From: LMUY01 sp964242215
GTDB lineage: Bacteria > Pseudomonadota > Alphaproteobacteria > Acetobacterales > Acetobacteraceae
Assembly (NCBI GenBank): GCA_964242215.1
Contig: CAXTCJ010000001.1
Span: 1-64,000, forward strand
Direction of reading: 5' to 3'
Length of the DNA: 64,000 nucleotides
In this document: one piece after another, positions 16,968 through 25,290 of the stretch
Layout of the letters: every line of letters begins with the position of its first letter
Position numbering within the stretch: position 1 is the stretch's first letter
Position numbers and translations under genes: made by a program
Notes under the pieces: generated by a model
Databases searched by the model: none
The model's input: only the letters and a program-made list of their open reading frames with translations
What the model was told of the DNA's origin: nothing

Positions 16968-17888
16968 TCAGGCGGCCTTGGCGAGCGTGACCCCGCAAGC
17001 GTCGAAGGTCGCGAACAGGGTGCGCTTCGCCTCGGCGGACAGGGCCATGTGCGGCGGGCGGATATGCTCCCATGCCGGGTCGCCGGTGTTGCGCGCCACC
17101 AGCGCCTTCAGCCCGGGGATCAGCGCCGCCGAGGTGACCGCCTTGCGGATCGCCGTCACGATCGTCTGCGCTGTCGTTCCGGCCTCGTTGTCCCAATTGG
17201 CATAGACCTGGCCGTTCCACGCGCTGCCCACGTTGGACGCCGCCGTGATGCACCCGGCGCCGCCCGCGCTCAGCAGTTGCTGCAGGGCGCCGTCGTCGCC
17301 GCAATAGACCTCGAACCCGTCGCGAGCGAAGTTGTCGACGTAGGACTTGGTATTGGCAAAGTCGCCGCTGCTGTCCTTGATGCCCTTCACCGTCCCCGGA
17401 TACGCCTTCAGCAATCGCTCGATCAGCGCCACCGTGAACGGCACCGCCGACTGGGCGGGGAAATGATACAGGTAGATCTTGGTGCCGGTGCCGAGCCGGT
17501 GGATCACCTCGGAGAAGTAGGCGAACAGCCCGTCCTCGCTGGGGTTCTTGTAGAAGAACGGCGGCAGCGCCAGCACGCCGGGGCAGCCCAGTTCCGCCGC
17601 CTTCCTGGCCAGCAGCACCGTATCGGTCAGCGCCGGCGTGCCGACGCCCGGCAGCAATTTCGCGGGGGGTAGGCCGCGCGCAACCAGGCCCTCCATCACG
17701 TCGATGCGTTCGGACACGCCTAGGCTGTTGGCCTCTCCGGTAGTGCCCAGAATCCCCAGCCCGTTGCACCCGTTGGCCAGCAGCCACTTGCTGTGCGCGG
17801 CCATGCGGTCGAGGTCGACCGACAGATCGGGCCGCATCGCCGTCAGCACCGCCGTATTCACGCCGCCGTAAATCGCGTTTTGCATCAT
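16968..17888 (-). CDS. Dihydrodipicolinate synthase/N-acetylneuraminate lyase family protein
   Basis: A 306-residue TIM-barrel class I aldolase/lyase. The Schiff-base lysine is Lys171 in VKGIKDSSGDF. The catalytic Tyr is Tyr141 in YLYHFP, and GILGTTGEANSL near 45-56 is the substrate carboxylate loop. It has the family's usual length but is unlikely to be the housekeeping DapA: it sits with catabolic genes (hydratase, DSD1 enzyme) and converges with them. The start at the double ATG (17888) has GGGAGGAA upstream. It probably cleaves or forms a 2-oxo acid such as a keto-deoxy sugar acid or a hydroxyglutarate; the exact substrate is open. Confidence 0.87.
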   Translation of the reverse strand: MMQNAIYGGVNTAVLTAMRPDLSVDLDRMAAHSKWLLANGCNGLGILGTTGEANSLGVSERIDVMEGLVARGLPPAKLLPGVGTPALTDTVLLARKAAELGCPGVLALPPFFYKNPSEDGLFAYFSEVIHRLGTGTKIYLYHFPAQSAVPFTVALIERLLKAYPGTVKGIKDSSGDFANTKSYVDNFARDGFEVYCGDDGALQQLLSAGGAGCITAASNVGSAWNGQVYANWDNEAGTTAQTIVTAIRKAVTSAALIPGLKALVARNTGDPAWEHIRPPHMALSAEAKRTLFATFDACGVTLAKAA

Positions 17889-18237
17889 GGTTTGGTTCCT
17901 CCCGGATCGCCGTTGTCTGGTAATAAACTCCCGGCAGGCGACGCGGGGAAGAGGTAGCCTGGGGCTCTGCCCCAAACCCCGCGAGAGGACAGTCGTCCTC
18001 TCGACACCTGGTGGCCCAAATTCGCGCGGCGAGTACGGGATCACGAGCGACGGCAGCAACGAAGTGAGGTGATGTCTGTGCTGCATCGATCGGCGTGCGC
18101 AAACGCTGGTCGGTTTCGAGTCTCCCAACCTGCAAATTTGGCTGTTTAGAGTTACACGATACAGTCCGGCAAAAGCCACACCCGGCCAAAATGCAATCGT
18201 TGAAACTGTCCCATCCCGTGTGGTCCTCTCCTCGGCC
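17889..18237. other. 349-bp gap with two hairpins, no gene seen
   Basis: Non-coding region between divergent genes. It holds GGGGCTCTGCCCC (17961-17973), the right edge of a dispersed-looking 'ggggctctgccccaaaccccgc' block, and a perfect 8-bp hairpin GAGAGGAC-AGTC-GTCCTCTC at 17983-18002. The remainder (18003-18237) is less GC-rich and likely contains the promoters of both flanking genes. I see no tRNA, riboswitch or small ORF with a good SD. Confidence 0.5.
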
Positions 18238-18831
18238 ATGGACGCCACGGTTCCCCCTCCCACGCACGATGCCATACTGAGCGAACTCGCCTCCCTCGGC
18301 ATGCGGGCGGCGCGCGTCGTGACGCGGTTGATGGAGATCGAGTTGGAAGCCGCAGAGGTCGTCGCGATCTGGCTGCCCCAACAGCGTGGAGACGCGGCAA
18401 CATTGGCCGAGGCGGTCGCGGCCGGTGCAGCCGTCGACGCGGTGAACGCGGCGGCGGCAAAGGCCGTGCCGCACGCAGAAATTTTGGCGCGGGCGTTGGA
18501 CCGGCTGTCGCGCTCGGTGCGGCGCAGTATTGGCCTGCAGCAGCGGATCGAGGCCGGGTGGCCGCGGGCCGGGTCGGACGATCGCACGGCGATGGTGCGG
18601 CGACAGGTGGCGCGGGGCGTGGGTGAGGTGATCCAGCGTGAGGTGGACGGCGAGGCGGCCGAGCGGCTGTTCGACGAACTGATCATACGGCTGGAGGACC
18701 CGGGCTTGGACGCCGAGATCGAGGCCATGCCGATAGAGGCCGTGGTCCGGCGGATCTGCCGCGATCTGGGGTTGGTGGCAGGGGCGCTCGAGGCAACGCG
18801 ACCGGACCAACCAACCGAGAATACCAGCTGA
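18238..18831 (+). CDS. Hypothetical helical protein
   Basis: A 197-residue predicted soluble protein that I do not recognise. It is strongly helical and rich in Ala, Arg and Glu (MRAARVVTRLMEIELEAAEVV; ALDRLSRSVRRSIGLQQRIEAG). It ends in a polar tail, DQPTENTS. There is no signal peptide, membrane segment or metal motif. The ATG at 18238 is used; one six codons upstream is possible. The sequence resembles phasin- or regulator-like helical proteins in character only, which is not evidence of function. It is followed by repeat B copy 2. Confidence 0.6.
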   Translation: MDATVPPPTHDAILSELASLGMRAARVVTRLMEIELEAAEVVAIWLPQQRGDAATLAEAVAAGAAVDAVNAAAAKAVPHAEILARALDRLSRSVRRSIGLQQRIEAGWPRAGSDDRTAMVRRQVARGVGEVIQREVDGEAAERLFDELIIRLEDPGLDAEIEAMPIEAVVRRICRDLGLVAGALEATRPDQPTENTS

Positions 18832-18843
18832 CCCAGGTTTGCC

Positions 18844-18961
18844 ATATCCTCCCTCGCAAAGCGGGGGAGGGGGACCATGCGAAGCATGGTGGTGGGGGCG
18901 CTTGGGCACGGACCGCGCCCGCGCGCCCTCCGTCGGCTTCGCCGTGAAGAACGGCGAAGGA
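18844..18961. repeat. Dispersed intergenic repeat B, copy 2 (inverted)
   Basis: Reverse-complement counterpart of 7625-7753. It begins ATCCTCCCTCGC, then GCGGGGGAGGGGGACCATG, CGAAGCATGGTGG, CTTGGGCAC, CCCTCCGTCGGCTT and GTGAAGAACGG. Block order and spacing match copy 1 apart from small length differences. It lies between the unknown gene and the molybdopterin oxidoreductase gene. Confidence 0.6.
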
Positions 18962-19069
18962 CCAGCCTAATGCGATCGCCCGGACGTCGGGGGGCAGAGC
19001 GCCGCTCCGCCGAAACCAGTTGTGACTCCGGCCCCCTTTCCGCCATTCTCCCAGGTGGAGACCCTGCCG

Positions 19070-21142
19070 ATGACCTTCCAGTCCACCGTCTGCCCCCACG
19101 ATTGCCCCTCCTGCTGCGCGCTGGAGGTGGACGTGAACGACAGTCGCATCACCACGGTGCGGGGGGCGGAGGCGAACAACTACACCGCCGGGGTGATCTG
19201 CGCGAAGGTGTCCCGCTACGCCGAGCGACAGCATCACCCGGATCGCCTGACCACCCCCCTGCTCCGCACCGGGCCCAAGGGCAGCGGCCAGTTCCGTCCG
19301 ATCGGCTGGGACGAGGCGCTGGACCGCACCGCCACCCAATTCACCGCGCTCGCCGCCGAGCATGGCCCCGAGACGATCTGGCCGTACTATTTCGCGGGCA
19401 CCATGGGCCACGTGCAGCGCGACGGGATCAACCGGCTGCGCCATGTGATGAAATATTCGCGGCAGAAGATGACGATCTGCTCGATGGCGTCCGATGCCGG
19501 TTGGAAGGCCGGCGTTGGCAGGATCACCGGCCCCGACCCGCGGGAGATGGCAGTCAGCGACCTGATCGTCATGTGGGGCGGCAATCCCGTGGCGACCCAG
19601 GTCAACGTCATGACCCACATCAGCCGCGCCCGGAAGCAGCGCGGCGCCAAGCTGATCGTGGTGGACCCGTACCGCACCGGCACCGCCGCCGTCGCCGACA
19701 CCCACCTCGCCCTGCGACCCGGCACCGACGCCGCCTTGGCCTGCGCCGTGATGCACTGCGCCTTCCGCGATGGCTATGCCGACCGCGCCTACATGGCCCA
19801 ATACGCCGACGTGCCGGAGGAGTTGGAGGCGCATCTGCGCACTCGCACGCCCGAGTGGGCCGCTGATATCACCGGGCTGACGGTCGCCGAGATCGAGGCG
19901 TTTGCGCTCGCCTACAACAGCACCGAGCGGGCCTACATCCGCTTCGGCTACGGCTTCAGCCGGGCGCGCAATGGCTCGCAGATGCTGCACGCCGCCACCT
20001 GCCTGCCGACCGTAACCGGCAAATGGCAGCACGAGGGTGCGGGCGCGTTCTGGAACAACCGCGACATCTACACCTGGGACAAGACGCTGATCGAGGGGCT
20101 GGACCGCCGCGACCTCGCGGTGCGCGAACTGGACATGAGCCGCATCGGCTCCGTGCTGACCGGCAGCCGCCAGGATCTAGGGAGCGGGCCACCGGTGCAC
20201 GCCCTGCTGATCCAGAACACCAACCCGGTGGTCGTGGCCCCCGACAGCAACCGTGTGCGCCGTGGCTTCGCCCGGGAGGACCTGTTCACCGTCGTGCACG
20301 AGCAGTTCATGACCGAGACGGCCCTCATGGCCGACATCGTGCTGCCCGCCACCACGTTCCTCGAGCACGACGACATCTACCATGCGGGTGGCCACAGCCA
20401 CGTCCAGTTCGGCCGCCGCCTGGTGGAGCCCCTGGGTGAGTGCCGCTCCAACCACGAGGTGATCTGCGCCTTGGCCACCCGCCTCGGTGCCGAGCATCCA
20501 GGGTTTGCGATGAATGCAATGGAGTTGGCGGACGCGACGTTGCGTGCCTCGGGGTACGGCGGAGCGGCCGAGGTGATCGCGGGGCGCTGGGTGGACCGGC
20601 AGCCCGACTTCCGCGAGAGCCACTTCCTGGACGGCTTCAGACAGCCCGGCGGACGGTTCCGCTTCGCCCCCGAATGGGCGTCGATCGGGCCGAACCACGC
20701 GGCCATGCCGCGGCTCCCCGACCACTGGGCGAGCTACGAGGCGGCCAACGATCGTACGCCCTTCCGCCTGGTGACGGCACCGGCCCGACAGTTCCTCAAT
20801 ACCAGCTTTACTGAAACGGCCACGTCCCGCCGTCGGGAGAACCGGCCCACCGCCCTGCTGCATCCTGAAGACGCGGCCCGTTTAGGGGTCGGACCTGGTG
20901 ACCGTCTCCGCCTCGGCAACACACTGGGTGAAGTTGTCGTTCACGCCGCGGTCGGCACGGGGCAGCAAGTTGGCACGGTCATCGTGGAAAGTGTGTGGCC
21001 GAACGCGTCATTCGAGGGTGGGATTGGCATCAATGCCCTTACCAGCGAAGATGCGGCGTTCCCGAACGGCGGCGCCGTATTTCACGATACGGCTATCTGG
21101 GTTCGGGCCGAGGCCGCTGCCCTGGCGATTGCCGCTGAGTAG
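19070..21142 (+). CDS. Molybdopterin-dependent oxidoreductase, DMSO-reductase family
   Basis: A 690-residue Mo-bis-MGD enzyme. The N-terminal Fe-S motif CPHDCPSCC (Cys8, 12, 15/16), with a further Cys in GVICAKV ~30 residues later, should bind one [4Fe-4S]. The cofactor domains follow (VMWGGNPVATQ; NTNPVVVAPDS; ADIVLPATTFLEHDD), and the C-terminal MGD-binding barrel (LHPEDAARLGVGPGDRLRLG). There is no Tat signal, so it should be cytoplasmic. The ATG at 19070 has GGTGGAG ahead. It is monocistronic with no electron-transfer subunit or Mo-cofactor gene beside it. The substrate is unknown; related genes are often annotated only as molybdopterin oxidoreductase. Confidence 0.88.
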   Translation: MTFQSTVCPHDCPSCCALEVDVNDSRITTVRGAEANNYTAGVICAKVSRYAERQHHPDRLTTPLLRTGPKGSGQFRPIGWDEALDRTATQFTALAAEHGPETIWPYYFAGTMGHVQRDGINRLRHVMKYSRQKMTICSMASDAGWKAGVGRITGPDPREMAVSDLIVMWGGNPVATQVNVMTHISRARKQRGAKLIVVDPYRTGTAAVADTHLALRPGTDAALACAVMHCAFRDGYADRAYMAQYADVPEELEAHLRTRTPEWAADITGLTVAEIEAFALAYNSTERAYIRFGYGFSRARNGSQMLHAATCLPTVTGKWQHEGAGAFWNNRDIYTWDKTLIEGLDRRDLAVRELDMSRIGSVLTGSRQDLGSGPPVHALLIQNTNPVVVAPDSNRVRRGFAREDLFTVVHEQFMTETALMADIVLPATTFLEHDDIYHAGGHSHVQFGRRLVEPLGECRSNHEVICALATRLGAEHPGFAMNAMELADATLRASGYGGAAEVIAGRWVDRQPDFRESHFLDGFRQPGGRFRFAPEWASIGPNHAAMPRLPDHWASYEAANDRTPFRLVTAPARQFLNTSFTETATSRRRENRPTALLHPEDAARLGVGPGDRLRLGNTLGEVVVHAAVGTGQQVGTVIVESVWPNASFEGGIGINALTSEDAAFPNGGAVFHDTAIWVRAEAAALAIAAE

Positions 21143-21144
21143 AC

Positions 21145-21168
21145 CCCGGGGGCCAATCCGCCCCCGGG
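21145..21168. terminator. Hairpin terminator between convergent genes
   Basis: CCCGGGGGC-CAATCC-GCCCCCGGG, a perfect 9-bp stem with a 6-base loop, starts two bases after the oxidoreductase stop and ends 13 bases before the stop of the small His-rich gene. There is no U-tract, but the stem is very stable and well placed to act in both directions. Confidence 0.6.
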
Positions 21169-21181
21169 ACGCAGGTTGGAG

Positions 21182-21385
21182 TTACTTCTTCTTAGCGTGC
21201 TCGGCGGACTTGCTGTGCGCCTTGGTCGAATGCTCGTGAGCGGCGGCCGAAGCGGTGTGCGCCTTGGTGGAGTGCTCGTGAGCCGCGTCGTGGCTGCCCT
21301 TCTCATGGTGCTCGGCGGCCGTGCGGTGCGCCTTGGCCGCGGTCTCGTGATGTTCGGCGGCTTCGTGGTGAGTGGTCTTCGGCAT
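21182..21385 (-). CDS. Small His/Ala/Lys-rich repeat protein
   Basis: A 67-residue low-complexity protein, starting at an ATG with GAGGAG nine bases upstream. It is built of imperfect ~11-residue units of the kind HHExAAxxHRTAAEHHEK and AHEHSTKAHTASA, and ends in AEHAKKK. It is highly basic and His-rich and probably disordered or helical. Similar short His/Ala proteins are common in alpha- and betaproteobacteria without a known function; metal or nucleic-acid binding is only a guess. It is divergent from msrB, which fits a stress-related role but does not prove one. Confidence 0.75.
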   Translation of the reverse strand: MPKTTHHEAAEHHETAAKAHRTAAEHHEKGSHDAAHEHSTKAHTASAAAHEHSTKAHSKSAEHAKKK

Positions 21386-21572
21386 GACTAGCTCCTCGTC
21401 TCGTTTGCCATCGTTTCCCGATGTTCTCAGCACATTGTTTCTCACTGTGCCGGGCTCGAACGGTCGGGTGCAGCCCAAAGTTGCAGCGATGAGTTGCAGT
21501 GGTGAGTTGCGTCGGTGAGTTGCGTCGGCGGCCCGGCCATCCCATTTCAGTCCCAGTCTGGAGGAGTTGATC

Positions 21573-22013
21573 ATGGCGAACTGGTTTGGCGGCGACAGCA
21601 AGGCCGACACGGCGGAGCAAAAGCAGTTCCCCGTCGAGCGGACGGACGCCGAGTGGAAGCAGACCCTCTCCACGGAGCAGTTCCGTGTCCTGCGGCAGCA
21701 CGCGACCGAGCGGCCGGGCAGCAGTCCGTTCAACTATGAAAAGCGCACGGGCATCTTCGCCTGCGCCGGGTGTGACCAGCCTTTATTCACGTCCGACACA
21801 AAGTACGAGAGCGGCAGCGGCTGGCCCAGCTTCTTCCAGCCCATCGAGGGCGCGGTGGAAACTCAGACCGACAGCACCCTTGGCATGGTGCGGACCGAGG
21901 CGCATTGCAGCAAATGCGGCGGCCATCTTGGCCACGTGTTCCCGGACGGTCCGCGGCCGACCGGCGACCGCTACTGCATGAACGGGCTGTCGATGACGTT
22001 CCAGCCCGACTGA
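21573..22013 (+). CDS. msrB: Peptide-methionine (R)-S-oxide reductase
   Basis: A 146-residue MsrB that reduces the R-sulfoxide of oxidised methionine. The structural zinc site is complete (CAGC at Cys64/67 and CSKC at Cys112/115). The catalytic Cys135 is in GDRYCMNGLSM, and the substrate-site GSGWPSF lies at 81-87. There is no signal peptide, so it should be cytoplasmic. A resolving Cys at the usual position is not obvious. GGAGGAG six bases upstream fixes the start at ATG 21573; a TTG two codons earlier is less likely. No msrA is adjacent. The neighbour on the other strand is the His-rich miniprotein. Confidence 0.94.
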   Translation: MANWFGGDSKADTAEQKQFPVERTDAEWKQTLSTEQFRVLRQHATERPGSSPFNYEKRTGIFACAGCDQPLFTSDTKYESGSGWPSFFQPIEGAVETQTDSTLGMVRTEAHCSKCGGHLGHVFPDGPRPTGDRYCMNGLSMTFQPD

Positions 22014-22116
22014 GCGGTTACGCGCTGGCCCCTGCCCGGCTTGCTTGTGCCAGCCTGACCCTTGCACGGGGTCGCCGGGTCGCCGATGGTCCGCCTCCAT
22101 CTTTCGTGGAGGCGGC

Positions 22117-24270
22117 ATGTCGCTAGAGATCAAGGTCGGGCCGCCCCAATTGGCCATTCACCAGGGCGACGCCGTGTTGCTCACCGACCCGGACGGCCAG
22201 ATTGCTTGGCCGACCGCCATGGGCCTGTATTTCCTGGACACCAGGATGATCAGTTCGTGGTCGCTGTACGCCAACGGTGTGGAGTGGGACCTGTTGAACA
22301 GCGGAACACCGCTGTACTACCTGGCCCGCATCTACCTGACGAATCGGACCATCCCGACGGAGTCGGAGGACATTCCGGCCCGGACGCTGAGCCTTGAGAT
22401 CGGCCGTCGTATCGGTGGCGGCATCCACGAGGACTTCGACGTGACCAACCACGGGACAAACCCGGTCCAGTTCAATCTGGAGATCGTCATCCGCAGCGAC
22501 TTCGCCGACATCTTCGAGGTGAAGAGCAATGCGATCGTCCGCCGCGGCCGCATCACAAGCGAGTGGATGGATCACGAACAGCGGCTCGTGAACACCTACG
22601 GCAATCGCGATTTTCACCGATCCGTCAGCATCACCGCCGAGAACCTGCCGACGCCCGCCGTCTATGCCAACGGTCGGATCAGCTTCGAAGTCGCCTTGCC
22701 GCCGGGCGGAAAGTGGCACACCTGCCTGCGCTACGACCTGAACGACGGCGAGAAGAAATCCGCGGCACCGACCAATTGCGCCCATGTCGCGGACGCGCAC
22801 ACGACCGCGATCATAGACGAGTGGCACGCCAGCGTGACGAAGCTGTCGACCAGCAACATCGATTTCGAGCGCCTCTACGCTCAGTCGCTCGACGACATGG
22901 CCGCGCTACGCCTGCCGTTCTCCTCGGCTACGACGGTCAACGAATTGGTCCCGGCCGCCGGGCTGCCGTGGTTCGTCGCCCTGTTCGGCCGCGACAGCCT
23001 GATCGTGTCGTTGCAGAACGCGCTGGTGTACCCCGATTTCGCCCGCGGCGCGCTGGAGGTGCTGGGGAACTGGCAGGCGACCGAACGCGACGACTACCGC
23101 GACGCCGAGCCAGGCAAAATTCTCCACGAGCTGCGCCGCGGCGAATTGGCCCATTTCAAGCTGATACCGCACACGCCGTATTATGGGACGGCAGACGCAA
23201 CGCCGCTGTATCTCGTGACCTTGCACACCGCCTGGCGTTGTACCGGCGACCGCGCGATGGTTGAACGCCTGATGCCGGTGGCGGAACGCTGCCTGACTTG
23301 GATCGACCAGTGGGGCGATCGCGACGGCGACGGGTTGCAGGAATATCAAACACGCTCGCCCAAAGGCTACGAGAACATGGCGTGGAAAGACGCCGGCGAT
23401 TCCGTGATGCACGCCGACGGCAGCAAGGTGGAAGGGCCAAAAGCGCTCTGTGAGTTGCAGGGCTACGTGTTTGATGCCTGGATGCGCATGGCCGAGATCT
23501 ACGACATGCTGGATCAGCCGGGTCGGTCGGCGGAGCTGCGGCAGAAGGCGGCGGTGCTTTTCGAGCAGGTCAATAGATTATTCTGGAATGAGGCGGAAGG
23601 TTTCTACGCCTACGGCCTCGACGGCAACAAACGGCCGATCCTGAGCGTCGCGTCCAATCCGGGGCACTTGCTTTGGTCCGGCATAGTGCCGCCAGACCGC
23701 GCGGGGCGAGTCGTTGCCCGGTTCATGCAGCCAGACATGTGGAGCGGTTGGGGCATCCGGACATTGTCGGCGAAGCACCCCAGCTTCAACCCGTACTCGT
23801 ATCAGAACGGGTCGGTTTGGCCGCATGACAACGGCCTGATCGCGCAGGGTTTCAAGCGTTACGGCTATCCCGACCAAGCCAACGCCATCGCCAAGGATGT
23901 GCTGACGGCTGCCAGCTTCTTCATGCTGAACCAACTGCCTGAGCTTTATGCCGGCGTACAGCGCGATGACACCAACTTCCCTGTTCAGTATCTTGGCGCT
24001 AACGTGCCGCAGGCCTGGGCCGCGGGAAGCGTATTTTCCCTCGTTCAATCTATCATAGGCTTTCAGCCCGATGCGCCGAACGGCCAGCTTCTGATCGACC
24101 CGACACTGCCGGACTGGCTACCGGACCTGACCTTGCGCGATCTCCGCGTCGGCAATCAGACATTCGATTTGCGCTTTACCCGGGAGGGGCCCGGCACCGA
24201 GTTCGAGGTCCTACGCGGTGACCCGGCGCACGTCGTCCGAAAGCCCATGACAGTATGGCTGCCCGCCTGA
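22117..24270 (+). CDS. Amylo-alpha-1,6-glucosidase-like enzyme (second debranching-type)
   Basis: A 717-residue cytoplasmic protein with an N-terminal beta domain of the GDE_N_bis type (DGQIAWPTAMGLYFLDTRM near 27-45), followed by an (alpha/alpha)6 barrel. Barrel landmarks are GLPWFVALFGRDSLIVSLQN, GYENMAWKDAGDSVMHADG and NPYSYQNGSVWPHDNGLIA. It is unrelated at domain level to the debranching enzyme at 1815, so the two are not recent duplicates. GGAGG lies just before the ATG at 22117. Relatives are annotated as amylo-alpha-1,6-glucosidase or glycogen debranching protein; the actual glycan may differ. It stands alone behind msrB. Confidence 0.84.
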   Translation: MSLEIKVGPPQLAIHQGDAVLLTDPDGQIAWPTAMGLYFLDTRMISSWSLYANGVEWDLLNSGTPLYYLARIYLTNRTIPTESEDIPARTLSLEIGRRIGGGIHEDFDVTNHGTNPVQFNLEIVIRSDFADIFEVKSNAIVRRGRITSEWMDHEQRLVNTYGNRDFHRSVSITAENLPTPAVYANGRISFEVALPPGGKWHTCLRYDLNDGEKKSAAPTNCAHVADAHTTAIIDEWHASVTKLSTSNIDFERLYAQSLDDMAALRLPFSSATTVNELVPAAGLPWFVALFGRDSLIVSLQNALVYPDFARGALEVLGNWQATERDDYRDAEPGKILHELRRGELAHFKLIPHTPYYGTADATPLYLVTLHTAWRCTGDRAMVERLMPVAERCLTWIDQWGDRDGDGLQEYQTRSPKGYENMAWKDAGDSVMHADGSKVEGPKALCELQGYVFDAWMRMAEIYDMLDQPGRSAELRQKAAVLFEQVNRLFWNEAEGFYAYGLDGNKRPILSVASNPGHLLWSGIVPPDRAGRVVARFMQPDMWSGWGIRTLSAKHPSFNPYSYQNGSVWPHDNGLIAQGFKRYGYPDQANAIAKDVLTAASFFMLNQLPELYAGVQRDDTNFPVQYLGANVPQAWAAGSVFSLVQSIIGFQPDAPNGQLLIDPTLPDWLPDLTLRDLRVGNQTFDLRFTREGPGTEFEVLRGDPAHVVRKPMTVWLPA

Positions 24271-24337
24271 GATTGCAGCGCGTTCACGAAGTGGAAACCT
24301 GAGTGCTTGATCCTGTCCTCATCAGAGGGCCAGGACG

Positions 24338-24502
24338 ATGCCGATGCTTGAAGCTGACGAGTTTGGTGGTGCGGATGAGACCAGCCACCTTACCCACCCC
24401 CCAATCCGAGCGATCGGGGAGCCTGGGGGTGGCTGGTATTTCACCGCCCTGGCGATCGTGACAGGCCTCATCACTCTCTGGGCGCTGCATGCCACGCGCT
24501 AG
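24338..24502 (+). CDS. Small single-pass membrane protein (54 residues)
   Basis: A short ORF of 54 residues starting MPMLEADEFGG. The N-terminal half is polar and acidic; the C-terminal half is one clear membrane helix (GWYFTALAIVTGLITLWALH) with a terminal ATR. AGAGGG and CCAGGACG lie just upstream of the ATG, an acceptable SD region. An N-out or N-in topology cannot be decided. It follows the second debranching gene by 67 bp on the same strand and could be co-transcribed. No family is recognised; the hydrophobic pattern and the SD are the only support. Confidence 0.5.
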   Translation: MPMLEADEFGGADETSHLTHPPIRAIGEPGGGWYFTALAIVTGLITLWALHATR

Positions 24503-24807
24503 GACCTAACGGGTATCAGTTCGGGTAACACCCTTATGCAGCCCGATAGTGCTCCGGCGCCAGCGATCGGCCGCAGCGTGCGGTGGTAAGCGAAGACGAG
24601 TGTGTCACCTCAACGGCAGGCGGGTAGCTTTCGAGGAAGCGCCTGACAAACGTCCGTCGAGTCTGCAAGGCCACATGCCTGAACCAAGTCTCCTGGCCTA
24701 TGGCAAACCTTTTTGGTCCGACCGGGATCGATGCCTGGTTCGTTGCCATGGCGTACTTTGGCGCTTTCTGGTTCACCGGACCGGCACCCAAATGGACTAC
24801 CAGCGTG
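24503..24807. other. 305-bp gap at the end of the che operon
   Basis: Region between the small membrane ORF and the last che-operon gene. I find no terminator with a U-tract and no convincing gene. A plus-strand frame from 24700 (MANLFGPTGIDAWFVAMAYF) is hydrophobic at first but then runs into the che gene antisense. A minus-strand frame ending at 24534 has no SD. Base composition is lower in GC than in the neighbouring genes, compatible with gene remnants. Confidence 0.4.
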
Positions 24808-25290
24808 CTATACTGCGCGACCGATCCTTGGCTCCGACGGCAGTCGGTCCACCACCTGGCGCAACGCAACACCAATGGCCGAAACTTCCGACTTGCTCAT
24901 GGACGTGGCGGCGAGCAAACGCATGCTGTCTAGGTGCAGCTGGACGGCCTGCCCATCCCAGCACTTGGCGAGCAGCAAGCGCTCGATCAGCGTGCAAAGG
25001 CTCAACGCGACCTCACCCAAGCCATTTTTCCCAAAAACACCGGCCACGCCCACGAGCGAGTTGCTCTGCGAGTATAATTCTCCGGCACGGTGCGGGTCCG
25101 GGCTTTGCCCAATCGCCTTGGCGACGCCGCACATGCGGTCGATCGTCTCCGCGATTTCAGAGAGGCCGCGATCGCGAAGCCCCTCCAGGCTCTGCTCGGC
25201 AGCAGCGACAGCCTCCGTGGCGGTGATCCCGCCAGGACGCATGACAAGCTGAGCGATCCGCTTCGTATGCACTGGAACCGATTTCATCAT
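24808..25290 (-). CDS. Che-operon protein with HPt-like helical pattern lacking His (CheE-like position)
   Basis: A 160-residue helical protein, the last gene of the chemotaxis operon, overlapping the preceding gene by 4 bp (ATGA). Residues ~72-105 (NSLVGVAGVFGKNGLGEVAL, then CTLIE) follow the spacing of HPt domains (H-x-L-K-G-x-A...G...L...LE). The phospho-acceptor His would be Asn77 and the following Lys is Val80. If this alignment is right, it cannot accept phosphate. In Caulobacter the gene at the corresponding end of the McpA cluster is cheE; equivalence here is by position only. No signal or membrane segment. Confidence 0.6.
   Translation of the reverse strand: MMKSVPVHTKRIAQLVMRPGGITATEAVAAAEQSLEGLRDRGLSEIAETIDRMCGVAKAIGQSPDPHRAGELYSQSNSLVGVAGVFGKNGLGEVALSLCTLIERLLLAKCWDGQAVQLHLDSMRLLAATSMSKSEVSAIGVALRQVVDRLPSEPRIGRAV

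Noticed and set aside
24534..24875. Minus-strand frame at the end of the che operon
   Set aside because: It overlaps the end of the HPt-like gene in another frame, has no SD, and its composition is unlike a globular protein; at most a remnant.
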